Positions 44,701 through 56,112 are shown, numbered from the stretch's first letter. The stretch is DNA of 64,000 bases from Orychophragmus violaceus (GCA_030180135.1 CM058240.1:75387581-75451580); one strand, 5' to 3'. Numbers and translations: made by a program. Notes: generated by a model from the sequence alone, not told the origin.

Positions 44701-46292
44701 AAAAATGTAAAACTCACACATAAAGAATATAGAGAACTAACACACATTTATAAAAATTAAAATCAACCAAAATTAATAGCAAATATTCAATAAAATACAT
44801 TTTAAAAGTTTTTAATATTTCAGACGTCTATAGATGTCTGATTGTAGTGAAATCAGACTTCTATGGTAGTCTGAAAAAGAGGGTATTTTTGCAATTGATT
44901 TTGAAATGTCAGACAGCGGATGCAGTCTGAAATCAATCAGACAGCGTACGCAGTCTGCTTTGAAAATTTTTGAACTTTTTGTCAGACAGCTTATGATGTC
45001 TGAGAAAAAAAAGGGTAGTTTTGCAATTGAATTTCAATTGTCAGACTTCTTTTATAATTTTCAGACTTCGGGAGAAGTCTGAAAAAAAGTAAAGGGTAGT
45101 TTTGCAATTGATTTTGAAATGTCAGACTTCGCCAAGAATTTTGATAGTTTTCAGACTTCTTATGCTGTCTGACAAGAATTTCAGACAGTGAGGGAAGTCT
45201 GATAAAAACATCGCATTTTCGGTTTTTATCCAGCGTTGACCAAAATTCGATATTTCAGATGTCTATAGCCGTCTGACAAGAGTTTGAAATTTCAGATGTC
45301 TATAGCCGTCTGATGTTATTTTTCCCTATTTTCAGACAAATTTAGAAGTCTGACGATTTTTTCGCTTATTCTGGTCAACATCTGAAAATTTGGGTCAATT
45401 GCAGTTTCTACCCCTCCTTTTTGTCAGACATCGGATCCCGTCTGATAAAAAGTCAAAAATCGGTCAATTTCTTGCCAGACTACATAAGAAGTCTGACTAA
45501 AAAATCAAATTTGAATCAATTGCAAAACTACCCTCTTCTTATTTTGACTTCTTGGTGACGTCAGATAAATTTTTTTTTTTGTTTTCAAAGGAATTTCTCA
45601 GACTTCTATGGAAGTCTGTCAATTGAAAGTCAATTGCAAAACCACCCTCTCGTTGACCATAATTTTTCATCAGACTTCGTGGGAAGTTTGAAATCGCGAA
45701 ACAGATCTGAAAATCGGGGGATCTTGTGAAAAATCACATAAATCTGATTTTGAGCTCGTTTTTACCTTCCCCAAACACTCAAAACTTTAGTTACACCAAT
45801 ACCCAACAAACCCAACCATTTTTATGCAAGAATGACCAAAATCGCAATAGATCCAAATTTTAAAATTTTGTAGAACGTGAATTAAAGAGTTTTTTGGTTG
45901 AAATTGGAGAGAAAATAGGAGAATAGAAGGTTGTGAACTCTAATATGGAGTTTTGATGGGTCGAAATTGGTTGTGTGAGGCATTAGGAGCTCAAAATTGG
46001 TTGTTAATGGTCTTTGGGTGAACTGAAGAAGATGACAGTTTCATAATTAAGTTAGATTTGAAAGGCCTTTTTGTCTTTTGGTAAAAAATATCAGACTTCA
46101 TATGAAGTCTGACGATGGCATTATCGTGAATACACAGATTATTAGGGAGATATATTAACGAAGGAAGGGAAGGAGAAGGGAAAATGTACTTTTAGGGTTG
46201 ACTTCAATTTTAGGGGCATTTTTGCAAACAGCCAGGGGCTGATATGGCAGCTTGAAAGAGCCCCCTTTTCTCCCATTATATATAATATAGGA
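41761..46292 (-). mobile_element. Helitron-like element carrying a dyad array
   Basis: On the minus strand it starts TCCTATATTATATATAATGG at 46292 with host A before it. It ends with the hairpin CCGCGCATTTGCACGG and then GTCTTTCTTAG at 41761 with host T after it. The layout is Helitron-like, but the terminal four bases read TTAG rather than CTRR, so this is less certain than 10360-11405. 41762-42780 is AT-rich like that element. 42780-46260 is a GGGGGCTGATA-bounded, partly self-complementary segment without genes. It lies exactly at the 5' edge of retroposon (iii), which explains why the outer target duplication starts at 46294. Confidence 0.55.
42961..46112. repeat. Dispersed array of TCAGAC-N10-GTCTGA dyads
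   Basis: About 20 copies of a 22-bp inverted repeat with fixed outer hexamers TCAGAC/GTCTGA lie in 3.15 kb of non-coding DNA (for example 42961, 43384, 44848, 44907, 45152, 45254, 45291, 45422, 45597 and 46091). The inner 10 bp vary but are often also self-complementary; the copies at 43384-43405 and 46091-46112 are perfect 22-bp palindromes. Accompanying words such as gggtagttttgcaattga appear forward on the left (44880-45110) and inverted on the right (45500-45650), so the segment also folds back on itself at large scale. Confidence 0.85.
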
Positions 46293-46305
46293 TTATAGAA
46301 GCAGA

Positions 46306-46752
46306 CTGCAGGCTTCCAGCCCTTAATTACAAATGATTTTCAGTCCTATTATCTCAAAAGTTTGTTTAATATAGTTGTATAGATATTATAGTTTATATAG
46401 TGTCATAACTCAAATTTAAACCTCAACGCAGTATGTTTTTCTATTTTGCTTATAGTCTAAAAGTAAGGACTGGCACTAATAATCGAATGTCCAGTCTGAG
46501 AAACTAAAGCATGTCGTGTTGGTGTTTCTATATAAAATATAATAAACATAATAGTTTGTGTTAGTGTCACTTAGATTCAAATCGTTGTGATACAAGTTAT
46601 TGGTAAAAAACAAAGGCAAAAACTCTTCAACATAATGTGTTCATGATGATAGATTAGAATAAATAATTTTTACAACAGTTATCGAACATAAACTTTTAAA
46701 AAATGTATTGGCAAATCAATATATATTTTGTTTTCATATACCGAGTCAACTA
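46306..46752. other. Host intergenic DNA right of the nested block
   Basis: No gene or element boundary is seen. It starts at the far side of the 12-bp duplication. Confidence 0.4.
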
Positions 46753-46942
46753 ATTATTGAATCCATATATTTTATGGCTGGTGGCAGTATTTTTTGCAAC
46801 TACGGCTAGTGGCCATTAACGAAGCAGAAATTCAAAACGGGTCAGACAAAAAAAATTACACATTAATAGCCTCGCTTTTTTATTTTATTTGACGGCAACA
46901 CTAATTAGCTTTGATGTAGTAAATACTATTGTTAATTAATAA
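46753..46942. repeat. 190-bp direct repeat, left copy
   Basis: attattgaatccatatatt...gttaattaataa matches 51793-51985 at roughly 90 percent with a few indels. Homology ends abruptly at 46942, directly before ctaggatccg, which resembles the 3' end of a minus-strand Helitron. Confidence 0.85.
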
Positions 46943-48450
46943 CTAGGATCCGAGCATCTTGTTTTTATTCACATTTTATAATTGTTTGATCTATAAAACT
47001 TATGTTAATATTAAAGTTTTAATATTAATGTATGGTAATTAACCAATGATTGATATGTTTAAATTCTGTTGGATCAAACAATTATTTTTTTTGTTTGTTT
47101 TTGAATGAGCTTTATACAACATTAGATTTATGTTAATATCTGTTTTTTAGAATTTCTATATTCTAGCTAATTATTTTTTGGTGTGTTTAAATTTTAGGTG
47201 GTAAACATATTTTTTTTGTATATTTATGAATGAGTTTTAGACAATATTTTGTTTTATCTGTTTTAAACAGCGGACCTTAATAATGTTCGAAAATATTGAT
47301 GTCTAATGGGCATTTGTAAGTGGATTAAATTTGTCATAGTTTGACAAAATTTTAATTGTTTTTACTTAAAACTTAGAAAGTCCCATCTAATATTTGTATT
47401 TACATTTAATATGTTCAAATGAAATTAAATTCTATAATATTACAACAATTTAGATTTCATATAGTACATCACCATAATTTAGATAAATCAAATAATAACC
47501 TGAAATATCTCTAACCAGATTATCTATTAATATATCCTGCGAAATCTAAACAAAAGCACTATTGATGATGCATAATATTCAAATATGTAAATCATTATAC
47601 AAAATGTAAACAATAATAACTACTTTCAAAAGCAAATATGACGTTTCTTATAGATACATATAATTGAATAAAAATAAAAATATTTTAAATATATCAATAG
47701 TCAAAATGAGTTTTCAAAATGACTACTCATGTCGGTATATTTATATTAATTAGATAAAAATCATTAATGAAATATTGAGTTGACATATACCTACATGCAT
47801 CATTGCGTTGCATGCAAATTAAAACATTGTTTTATAACTGAAATAAAATAAATCCATTTGTAATTTTTAACAATAAAATATATTATAATTAGTTCACGTA
47901 ATAAAAATCATAATTTAAATATTGAGTTGACATACACCTGCTAATATTATCACTTTGCATAGAGATTAACAAATTTCAAATAAAAAGGTTTTTTTTGTAG
48001 TATATTGTTGTTTTACGTAACTTCATATGTTTTTATTTTTAAATTCACCATAATATTAAGTATATATAAACGTATCACAAGAATCATTGTATTTATATAT
48101 CTATTGTTATTTATTAGTTATGATCTGATTAGATTTTAATGAATTTTATTTATTCCTTTTATTTACATTTCTTTTTCTAAAATTTGAATATTCGTATTTA
48201 CATAAATATGTTACACATTAAATTTTGATTCAGTTTCCAATAGATCATTATGTTTACTTATTTTCTCTACAATTACTGTGTTATATTAACCTAATAAATG
48301 TTTATCATTCAATTTTACAACAAACAACTAATCATAATTGAGTGCACCCGTTTAAATCATCTCTTATTGATCTTCAAGAGTTGTGTTGCTTCATCAAGAA
48401 CGAAAAAAATCATCTATTAAAGAACAAACCTCTTCAAAAAAAAAAAAACA
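46943..48450. other. AT-rich region upstream of the RPA-like pseudogene
   Basis: There is no coding signal. A weak internal duplication is visible (aaatattgagttgacatayacct near 47770 and 47920). The left edge, ctaggatccgagc, may be a degraded Helitron terminus. Confidence 0.4.
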
Positions 48451-49677
48451 ATGGGTGATTTCATAGATTTGTATCAACTCGATGGTACTGAACCATAACC
48501 GCAAATCCGAGGAAAGATCATCCGCAAATGGTTCACGAATGATTTCCTAGATGGTCTTCAGATTCACATGATGAATATGTAAGTCTTCTTCCAAAAATAC
48601 GTAGATAATACTTTTCATTTTGTAACAATTATTAATCACATATTTTGTTAAGGCCTTCTATCTTTATTTAATTTTTTCTTCTGTTAAAGGGTTACCAAAT
48701 CGAAGCTATCATACCCCAAATGTTTTTAGATAAATTCAAAGACAGGTTTGAGGAAGGGACTTGGAAGTCTCTTAAAAATTTCGAAGTGATTCATATCAAT
48801 CGAACCAACAGAAACACCTTTGCTGAAAAGAAAATATATCTTGTGGAAGAAAGCCAAGTTGAAAGCCAAGTTGAAAGCCAAGTTGAAAGCCACTACAATA
48901 TCTCTGATGAAATGTTCTACAATTTTGTGATCTTCAAAAATATCTTGCATGACCATGTTGAAAATCTCTACACCATTGGTATGTTCTAAGTTAAAATAGA
49001 TAATATGGTTATTGCATGATTATAAGAATATGAAGTTCATGCTTTATGTATGTTTTTCTTTTCTCTAGATGTAATAGGTGCAGTTATGTGGGTTGAACCT
49101 CTCACCACATATCAGAATTACAAAATTCATTTCAAGATCAAGGAGAAAGAGTAAGCATTTATGTGTAAAAACCATGATCTAAATTTTTTTAATAATTTAT
49201 TGATGCAACCAAAAAATTTAATTTCTTCAATTTTGTGAAGCAACACATTCATAAATTACACTGCAAAGGGTAGAGTTGCTATGAAGTTCAATGATCTTTG
49301 GAACTTTAGTGGTAATAACAAATTTGTGATTTGTTTGAGATTCTGGCGTGTTAATAATTTTGCAAGTAAGTATTCTCAAGATTAATATTTTTTTTTGAAG
49401 CTATTCACTTATTGTTTATAAAAAATTGCCAAAATACTAATATAAATCACAATATGATTTCTTGGTAATGTTTAGGGGTACCAATACTTGAGGATTCCAG
49501 TGATATATCAAATGTTTCTTTGATCCTGAAACTGAAGGAACATCTTCCATCAAAACATGGTAAATATACATTTATTTAATTTTGAAATTCAATATAATTT
49601 AAACAAAACCTTAATATGAATTCTAATATAATTTTTCAGGATTTAGTGGCGGTGAATGCAAGTATGGCGTGTTCTAA
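48451..49677 (+). pseudogene. RPA-like OB-fold (DUF223-type) pseudogene
   Basis: Exons resemble the plant replication-protein-A large-subunit-like family that binds single-stranded DNA: MGDFIDLYQLDGTEP, RGKIIRKWFTNDFLDGLQIHM (48451-48578), then IEAIIPQMFLDKFKDRFEEGTW (from about 48691). Further exons lie near 49068, 49243, 49476 and 49640 (ending GECKYGVF). A TAA at 48496-48498 interrupts exon 1, and the best exon 1/exon 2 junction does not keep phase. Residues SQVE are repeated about three times by a 12-bp tandem repeat near 48851-48890. Such genes occur both as host genes and as passengers of Helitrons; the flanking 190-bp repeats leave both open. Probably non-functional. Confidence 0.6.
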
Positions 49678-50569
49678 ATGCAATTTTTATCTTTCCTCCA
49701 AACTCATATGCAAGTTATTTTGAATTATCTACAATCGCCCTTTTTTCAAATCTGGACAATTGGGCTTTGTATTAAATTACTGTTTAATATTTTGGACTTA
49801 TTTCTTGTATTATATATCCTTTGTGTTTCATTGTTTCTTTATTTTGCAAATTCATATATTCATTCCTTTTAGCAGTTTTATTACTTCAAATTCTAACTAT
49901 CTTCAGTATTTATAAATTTCCTAATTAAGGAAACATGATATTTATTAATAACTACTGAAGATATATTTGCTATGATTATCAATAAGATTTATTGTTTCTT
50001 TATTTTGCAACTTCGTATATTCATTCATTGTGGTAGTTTTATAGGTTCTAATTTTAACTTTTTTACAATTATAATTTCCTAAATAAGGGGAAACGAATAT
50101 TGAATAATTATTATTTTACAAATTCGTATATTCATTCTTGGTGGTAGTCTTATTAGTCTAGATTCATTTTATTATCTATATTTTAATCATCTTGAATAAG
50201 AAAAAACATATTAATCATTCCTCTTTAATATAATCGTTTATAAATTAAATAATTTATGAATGTAACATGTTCAACTATCCTATTCTTTATAGAGTAACTT
50301 GTTCTCTTAATTGTTCAATGTTATTGGAATATAGTTGATTCCTTGTTTCAAAAATAAGTTATTAGTCGCAAACTTATAAAGTAGTTGTAACCAAATTATA
50401 CAAAATGGATTCCTTAAATTCAATAGTATTTAAAGGATTTAACATGAAACATAATTTGAAACAAAATAAAGTTCCTATCAATTGTACAAACATACAAATC
50501 TGAGCAAAACATTAAACATAAGTTTTAGCCAAGTTTAAAACAGAATTCCAACATTGGAAAAGTTAGAGT
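49678..50569. other. AT-rich intergenic region
   Basis: Downstream of two converging genes. A phrase (ttctttattttgcaa..ttcgtatattcattc) recurs near 49840, 49995 and 50110 as a diverged repeat of about 130 bp. No gene is seen. Confidence 0.45.
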
Positions 50570-51682
50570 TTAAGCAATGGTGGAGGAGAGCATCAAGACT
50601 GGAGCAGTGACGTTTTGCCAGAAAAGCTGAAGCGTGATTCTTTGGTTGGCCTTGATATTATTTGCTGTCAGAAATTCTCTTAAGCCGCGAGCCAAACGAA
50701 TACGCCTCCTATCAGTATGCGAATGGAATGCAAGCTCAAGAGACCATTTTTGTCCATCATCATTGACTATCAATATGGTTTTGCCAGCAACCGTCCACAA
50801 GTCGTTTGCATCCACAAAGGACTTAAGAAGATATTACAAAAGAATAACTTACGATCCTGCTTCGCTTTATGGCGTCACTCGTGACGTTTAAGGTAACAAA
50901 CTTCTCCTCAGCTCCTTCAAAAATCATCTCGATTATTAGTCAAAACATTAGAAATCATCAGAAATTGTCTGAAAAATAAGTGGAAAAAACACTTACTCGT
51001 GCTACCTTCTCCAGTCTTCATCGGACTTGCAACATTTCCTTCAAAAACATCTCGATTATTAGTCAAAACAATAGAAATCATCAGAAATTATCTGGAAAAT
51101 AAGTGGAAAAACACTTACTCGTGATACCTTCTCCAGTCTCCATCGGAGGTGTTGTATTTACTTCAAAAATTATCTTGATTATTAGTCAAAACATTAGAAA
51201 TCATAAGAAATTGTCTGGAAAATAAGTGGAAAAACACTTACTCGTGCTACCTTCTCCAGTCTCCATTAATTTTGATGTATTTTTATATGTGATCTCACAA
51301 GCGTTTGATCCAAATTGGTGTACCTTATGGAAATCAGCACCTCCATGATACTCAAAAATTAGAAGATCTGACTCATCTAATGCATGAGCTCGGAAGAACC
51401 GTCTCCAACCATCTGTAAGCCTATCACCAACTCGTTTGATAGGGAACTCTTCTCGCCTTAAATCAGATGTGAGTACACCGATTGTAACATCTATTTTTTC
51501 AAGTATAAAACTATTAAAGAATTTTTCCGGTATAATCTGCAACACAAGTTTAAACAATTATTACCAGAAATAAAATCATCTTAAAAAATAAGCCTTAATG
51601 AGATTGTCATAATAAGATTAGATACCAAATTCCTTCTACACATGCGTGGAAACATAGGCACGAAAAATAGTGGGTGTTTCAT
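50570..51682 (-). CDS. REM-type B3 DNA-binding protein
   Basis: Six exons give an open 240-aa product: 51682-51626, 51536-51251, 51160-51128, 51038-51006, 50914-50853 and 50821-50570 (TAA). All junctions are GT/AG and all phases agree. It has two B3 domains. The first spans about residues 5-105 (FFVPMFPRMC, IIPEKFFNSFI, LTDGWRRFFRAHALDESDLLIFEYHG, NACEIT). The second spans about residues 138-225 (FVTLNVTSDAIKRSRI, DDGQKWSLEL, ARGLREFLTANNIKANQRITLQL). B3/REM proteins are plant-specific nuclear transcription factors. The linker holds three copies of PM(E/K)TGEG, two of them as duplicated 33-nt exons. An acceptor-like tttgcag upstream of the ATG leaves room for an extra 5' exon. It looks functional. 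Confidence 0.78.
50915..51262 (-). repeat. Tandem exon-plus-intron triplication in the REM gene
   Basis: A unit of about 115-122 bp occurs three times in tandem. Each contains the end of an exon (METGEG or MKTGEG), its GT donor (aaggtagcacgagtaagtg) and the following intron (ctaatgttttgactaataatc). The new exons are 33 nt, so the frame is kept. Confidence 0.88.
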
Positions 51683-51792
51683 CTTCCGATTTGTTGTCTG
51701 CAAATTTTAATAAGTAAGTCTAAATCATAAATCATTACTTGCATATATCAAAAACAATATGAATTAAACTGGATCTAAAAATAGAGAACTAT

Positions 51793-51985
51793 ATTATTGA
51801 ATCCATATATTTTATGGCTGGTGGCAGTATTTTTTTTTGCAACTATGGTAGTGGCCATTAACAAAGCAGAAATTCGAACCGGGTCAAACAAAAAAAAATT
51901 ACACATTAATAGCCTGGCTTTTTATTTTATTTGACGGCAAGTACACTAATTAGCTTTGATGTAGTAAAGAATTGTTAATTAATAA
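51793..51985. repeat. 190-bp direct repeat, right copy
   Basis: Pairs with 46753-46942. It lies just upstream of the ankyrin gene and may be part of its promoter. Confidence 0.85.
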
Positions 51986-52893
51986 TGCTTGTTAGACGTA
52001 CTATTTAAAGTGTTTGTCTTTATATATACCGACCCATTGAACTTGCATCATTTATAACGGAGTTGAATTGGATAGCAAATGAACACTCAGAATCCACCAA
52101 TATTGTCCACCGAAGATTTCAACATCGGTGATGTGATAACCGTGACACTAGCAGAATCGCCACCAAGTCCTCCTGGTCGTCTTTGGGGTGAATAGTTCTA
52201 GACTTTTCTTTTCCAAAATTAAAGACTAGTGAATCGTATCAAGAATTTATATTCAATTGTTCAGGTGCTGGTTGTCCCCTCGTGGTCTAGATTGATATAG
52301 TAGATTTCATTTCAACCTGACTTTTTGTAGTCACACGTATCTTTTAGCCTTTTAAAGCATTTTAAACACAATTTATTTGTTTCGACCAAAAAAAAAAAGC
52401 ACAATTTATTTCTTCACTATAAACCCTAACGGCGATCATATTAACATGTATTTAAAAAAATAAATCATAACCTTTAATTAGCACAATTCATTATTGACAT
52501 ATGTTATGTTTACAGAGACGTTGGCAGATGAATACCACGAGTATTTACCTCTAATCCATGCTATAAGCCATGGAGACTTGCAAGGTGTAAAAGATTACCT
52601 AGACCTAGAATCCGGAAGCCTTGAGTGAATGGATAGACAACACCGAGACGCCATTGCTCAAGGCTTGTAGCTGTGGACAACTAGAGATCGTCAAAGAGCT
52701 GTTAAGAAGAATGACAACTTTGGAACAATTGTTGATCCCGAGGGTGAAACAGTCTCATTCTACCTTTACACCACTAATTATTCGCAAAGTGCCCTAAGCT
52801 GACTGAGATTCCTAGTACTGGGCAAGTGATAGCTGTCTTAATGGCATCTATTGAAGGCCACAAAGAGTTGACAAGTTTTCTTTATCACCGGAC

Positions 52894-55171
52894 TAGGGAT
52901 GTTAATAAGGGCTTAAGGCCCGTGGGCTTACCTGAGCCCGTTAAATTAATTAGGCTTGCAGCCCGTCCAACAAAGTTTATTTTTAAAAGGGCTTTAAACG
53001 GGTTAGCCCTTTTACGTTCGCGGGCTTCAAGGGTTTGAAAGTTATTAAACGGGCCAGCCTGTTTAATTTTTTTTTTTTGCCTTTTCCGTCTAAAACGACG
53101 TCGTCTCCAGATTCCAGACTCGAGATTTGAAACAAAAAACCTAAATTTGTGTCTTCTTTCACGAGATTGTCGTCTCCAGACTCCATACTCGCCGTCGAAG
53201 ACTCGCCGATCAACTGAGAACCACAGCTCACTGGCCATGGTCGGGTTCTGATCAGTCTGATTCTGATGCCGCAAAACTGAAATTGGGTTTCTGATGAGTG
53301 TGTCAGGAGGTCTATGTGTGGTTCTGTGAAAAGTTCAAAGTTCAAAAGTGAAGAGTAGGATCAGAAACCACCGGGATTTCTTTCAGGTAAAAGATTTTTC
53401 TATTGGGTTTGTTTCGTTTCAAGTAATCGTGGATTGTGATTGTTTCTTTTTTACTGGGTTTGTTTTGCCCATTAAGTGGTCGACGAATTGTCCAAGTCAG
53501 GTAAAAGATTTTTCTATTGGGTTCTTAAGTTGTTTGATCTCTTGTAATTGTGCTTTATGTTGTTCTTGAAATCAAAGACTGTTAAAAATGAATGCTTTTG
53601 TTGTAGCATGAGCTTCCTTCCTTGATTCTGATAGCTGAACTTCTCTTTGTAAGTTTTGGTCTTTTTGTTTGTAGTTATCGATAAAGTTGAATTTTGTTCC
53701 TTTTTTACTTAATGCTTTTGAGGGGGGGGAATTAGTTCGTGGGTTAGAGGAGTTTTTTAGAATACTTATAGAACTTATGCTATGGAATACTTTATTAGGA
53801 TGTCTAGACGTAGAAGCTTCTTGATCAAACATGTGAGGAGTTCCTCGGAGGAAGTATCCTCTGACTAGAAAAGAAAATGAGTTCAATAAGAAAGCTTTTA
53901 CATGTCTGAAAATAAGAACTGTTATTGTCAAAAAAAGTACCAAGTTGTTGTCTACTTTTTGATTATTGGGTACCGTATAATAATGTGGCTTTGAGTGTTC
54001 ATATGTCCCCCATTGCTAATTGATGGAGAGGCTCGTATATACCAAACTGATTTTTTTTTTACTCAGCTATGTTTGTGTTAAATAACTTATGTTCCTTTGT
54101 GTCTCATCGGTTAATTATTTTCATTGTATCTGCCTATGTTTTATTACAGTCTGTGAGTTGAAACAATGAGCCTATGTTCAAGCATTTTTTTAAGTTGCTT
54201 TGAGCTGAGAGTTGAATCTTAACGAGTTGAAACAATGAGCCTATGTTTTATTACAGTCTGTCTGAGCTTATAGAAATATGCGACCTTCTTCTTTATACTA
54301 CGTAGATTCTTTGAGTTAAAAGACCCCAATCATACGCAGCTTTCTTTTTTCCCTCAAATCTATTAGTTTATTAAGTTATTTAGGACTTTGAAAGTTTCTT
54401 TGAGTCTTTTCGTGTCAGTCAACGTTTTGAACTTTGGCGTCTAAATTCAACTTGACAATGAAGAAACCAAAAAGACAGCTAGTAGTACCTCAGGAGTAGA
54501 GTCTTCCAAATCAGGAGAATCATGTGTGTGAAATCACTAAGAATGACTTTGTAAGTTTCTCTTGTCTGGTGCACAAAATCTGAAGTTAGCAGTGTTTGTT
54601 TTGATAGTTTACTGTGTTTATTCCTTGGTCAACGAAGTGTTTGCTGTGTGCAGCTGAAGGCAAGATGGTTTTCTGGAGAGTGCAGGAATGGATGCAGCTG
54701 AAGGCAAGATGATGAAGTGAAACCTTGCTATATTTATGTTTAATCTTAGGTCATGTAATGTCTTGAGGATCTTCAGTATTTTTGTGTCTTTTGGGAAACC
54801 TTGCTATTAAGGATTGAAGTGTGGAACTTGTCTTGAGGGTCATGTAATATCATATTTCAAAATGTTCAATATACACTCCGAATGACACTCGTAAACGGGC
54901 TTAATGTTAATGTTCAATATACATTGAATATTAAATGTTCAATATATATCAAATGAACTTAATTATCAATGTTAATGTTCAATATACACTTCTGCAATTT
55001 CGATCCATATAAACGGGCATTTTAAACGGGCTCCGACTTAAACGGGCTTCGTGTTAAACGGGCTCCGACTAAATGGGCTTTAAACGGGCTCTGGCTAAAT
55101 GGGCTCTAAACGGACGGGCTCTAAACGGACAGGGCTTACACGGGCCCGGGTAGCCCTTATTAACATCCCTA
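52894..55171. mobile_element. hAT element in the ankyrin gene
   Basis: This 2278-bp element has perfect 20-bp terminal inverted repeats beginning TAGGGATGTTAAT and an 8-bp target duplication CACCGGAC (52886-52893 and 55172-55179). Both subterminal regions are crowded with AAACGGGCT/AGCCCGTT words, the expected transposase-binding repeats (especially 55010-55150). Only short, unconvincing frames are present (52983-53345 on the minus strand), so it is non-autonomous. Confidence 0.95.
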
Positions 55172-55595
55172 CACCGGACCCCCTCTTTCCATTTTACTTG
55201 CCAATGAAGGAAACATCGGCTCCCTTGTCCTTTCAAATGTTATAAAATACGGATTTATCGGTAAGTTATACATATATTTCACATTTAAACCTTGATTATG
55301 ACGACCACATCACTGATATAAACCATTAAGTTTTAATGTTTTTCTTTTCTTTTCATTTGAACAATTTCCCATTACAAAGAGGAGAAAGGTGGCGGTGGTT
55401 GGTTTACATTGAAAAATAACTATAGCTTCAATTGTTATCAACTAAAATAAACAAATTAAATCCAAAACATCGAAAGAATAGTATATCTGTTTTCTTTCAG
55501 AAGATCTTGTCTTTTATTCTAACAATGATTCTTTTGGGTCCTCCAAAACAACAACAAAAGACCTTTTTGGTTTTTCAACTTTTTCTTGTGTTTAT

Positions 55596-55958
55596 GGGGT
55601 TGATTGGAAGAGCTGTGGCTTTTATGTTTTTGCTGTATAAATTATGCTGTAGATTTTTTTGCTTTGACTTTAAATTTAATTGATGTAGGTTTTTTGGCTG
55701 TGGAAATATTTTTATTTTTCACAGCTCAATTTGTTTGCTCTGCATATTTAGCTTTGTACAGCCAAAACAAAAAATAAAAAATAATAAAGAGCTTTGGACA
55801 GAAAAATATTTACAAAGCATGATTGGATTAGATTGTGTGCTTTGGAGAGAAAAAGCTTTGGACAGAAAAATATTTACAAAGCATGATTGGATTAGATTGT
55901 GTGCTTTGGAGAGAAATTAGGCTTTAGAGAGATTCTAAAGCCATTACCAATCACCCCC
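55596..55958. mobile_element. Harbinger-like MITE in an ankyrin intron
   Basis: This 363-bp element has terminal inverted repeats GGGGTTGATTGGAAGAGC / GGGGGTGATTGGTAATGGC and a 3-bp duplication TAT (55593-55595 and 55959-55961). It is non-coding and contains the 64-bp tandem duplication at 55791-55918. Confidence 0.65.
55791..55918. repeat. 64-bp tandem duplication
   Basis: Two copies (55791-55854 and 55855-55918) start gctttggacagaaaaatatt and are identical over about 60 bp, which suggests a very recent event. Confidence 0.92.
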
Positions 55959-56112
55959 TATATTCTTTAGATCTTGCTTTGGAGATTTTTGAAGCGTGTC
56001 CACGCTTGATAATCAGTTCAGGCGTATCTGGTCGAGAAGCTGTTCCACTTAATCATTTGGCTTCAAGAGTTGAATCTTTTATGAGCAGTTGTGATCTTTC
56101 ATGGTCTACTCT

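Larger units (their letters stand above)
14596..46293 (-). mobile_element. Outer poly(A) retroposon (iii), split by three later insertions
   Basis: A minus-strand retroposon of about 1.2 kb is present as three pieces: 14596-14643, 15860-16721 and 41466-41760. Its poly(A) tail is the T run at about 14596-14606. The duplication tatagaagcaga lies at 14584-14595 and, exactly, at 46294-46305. The pieces are separated by retroposon (ii), the Tat element and a Helitron-like element. Each of these has its own diagnostic ends, and removing them restores one contiguous unit. It has no conserved coding region. The structure of short GC-rich leader, poly(A) and 12-bp duplication matches retroposons (i) and (ii). 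Confidence 0.65.

Noticed and set aside
42961..46112. CRISPR-like array of regularly recurring dyads
   Set aside because: Spacing is irregular, spacers are related to each other, no cas genes are present and the DNA is plant nuclear.
55840..55925. snoRNA or tRNA-like element in the repeated gcatgattggattag unit
   Set aside because: No box pairs or cloverleaf; the unit is a tandem duplication within a MITE.
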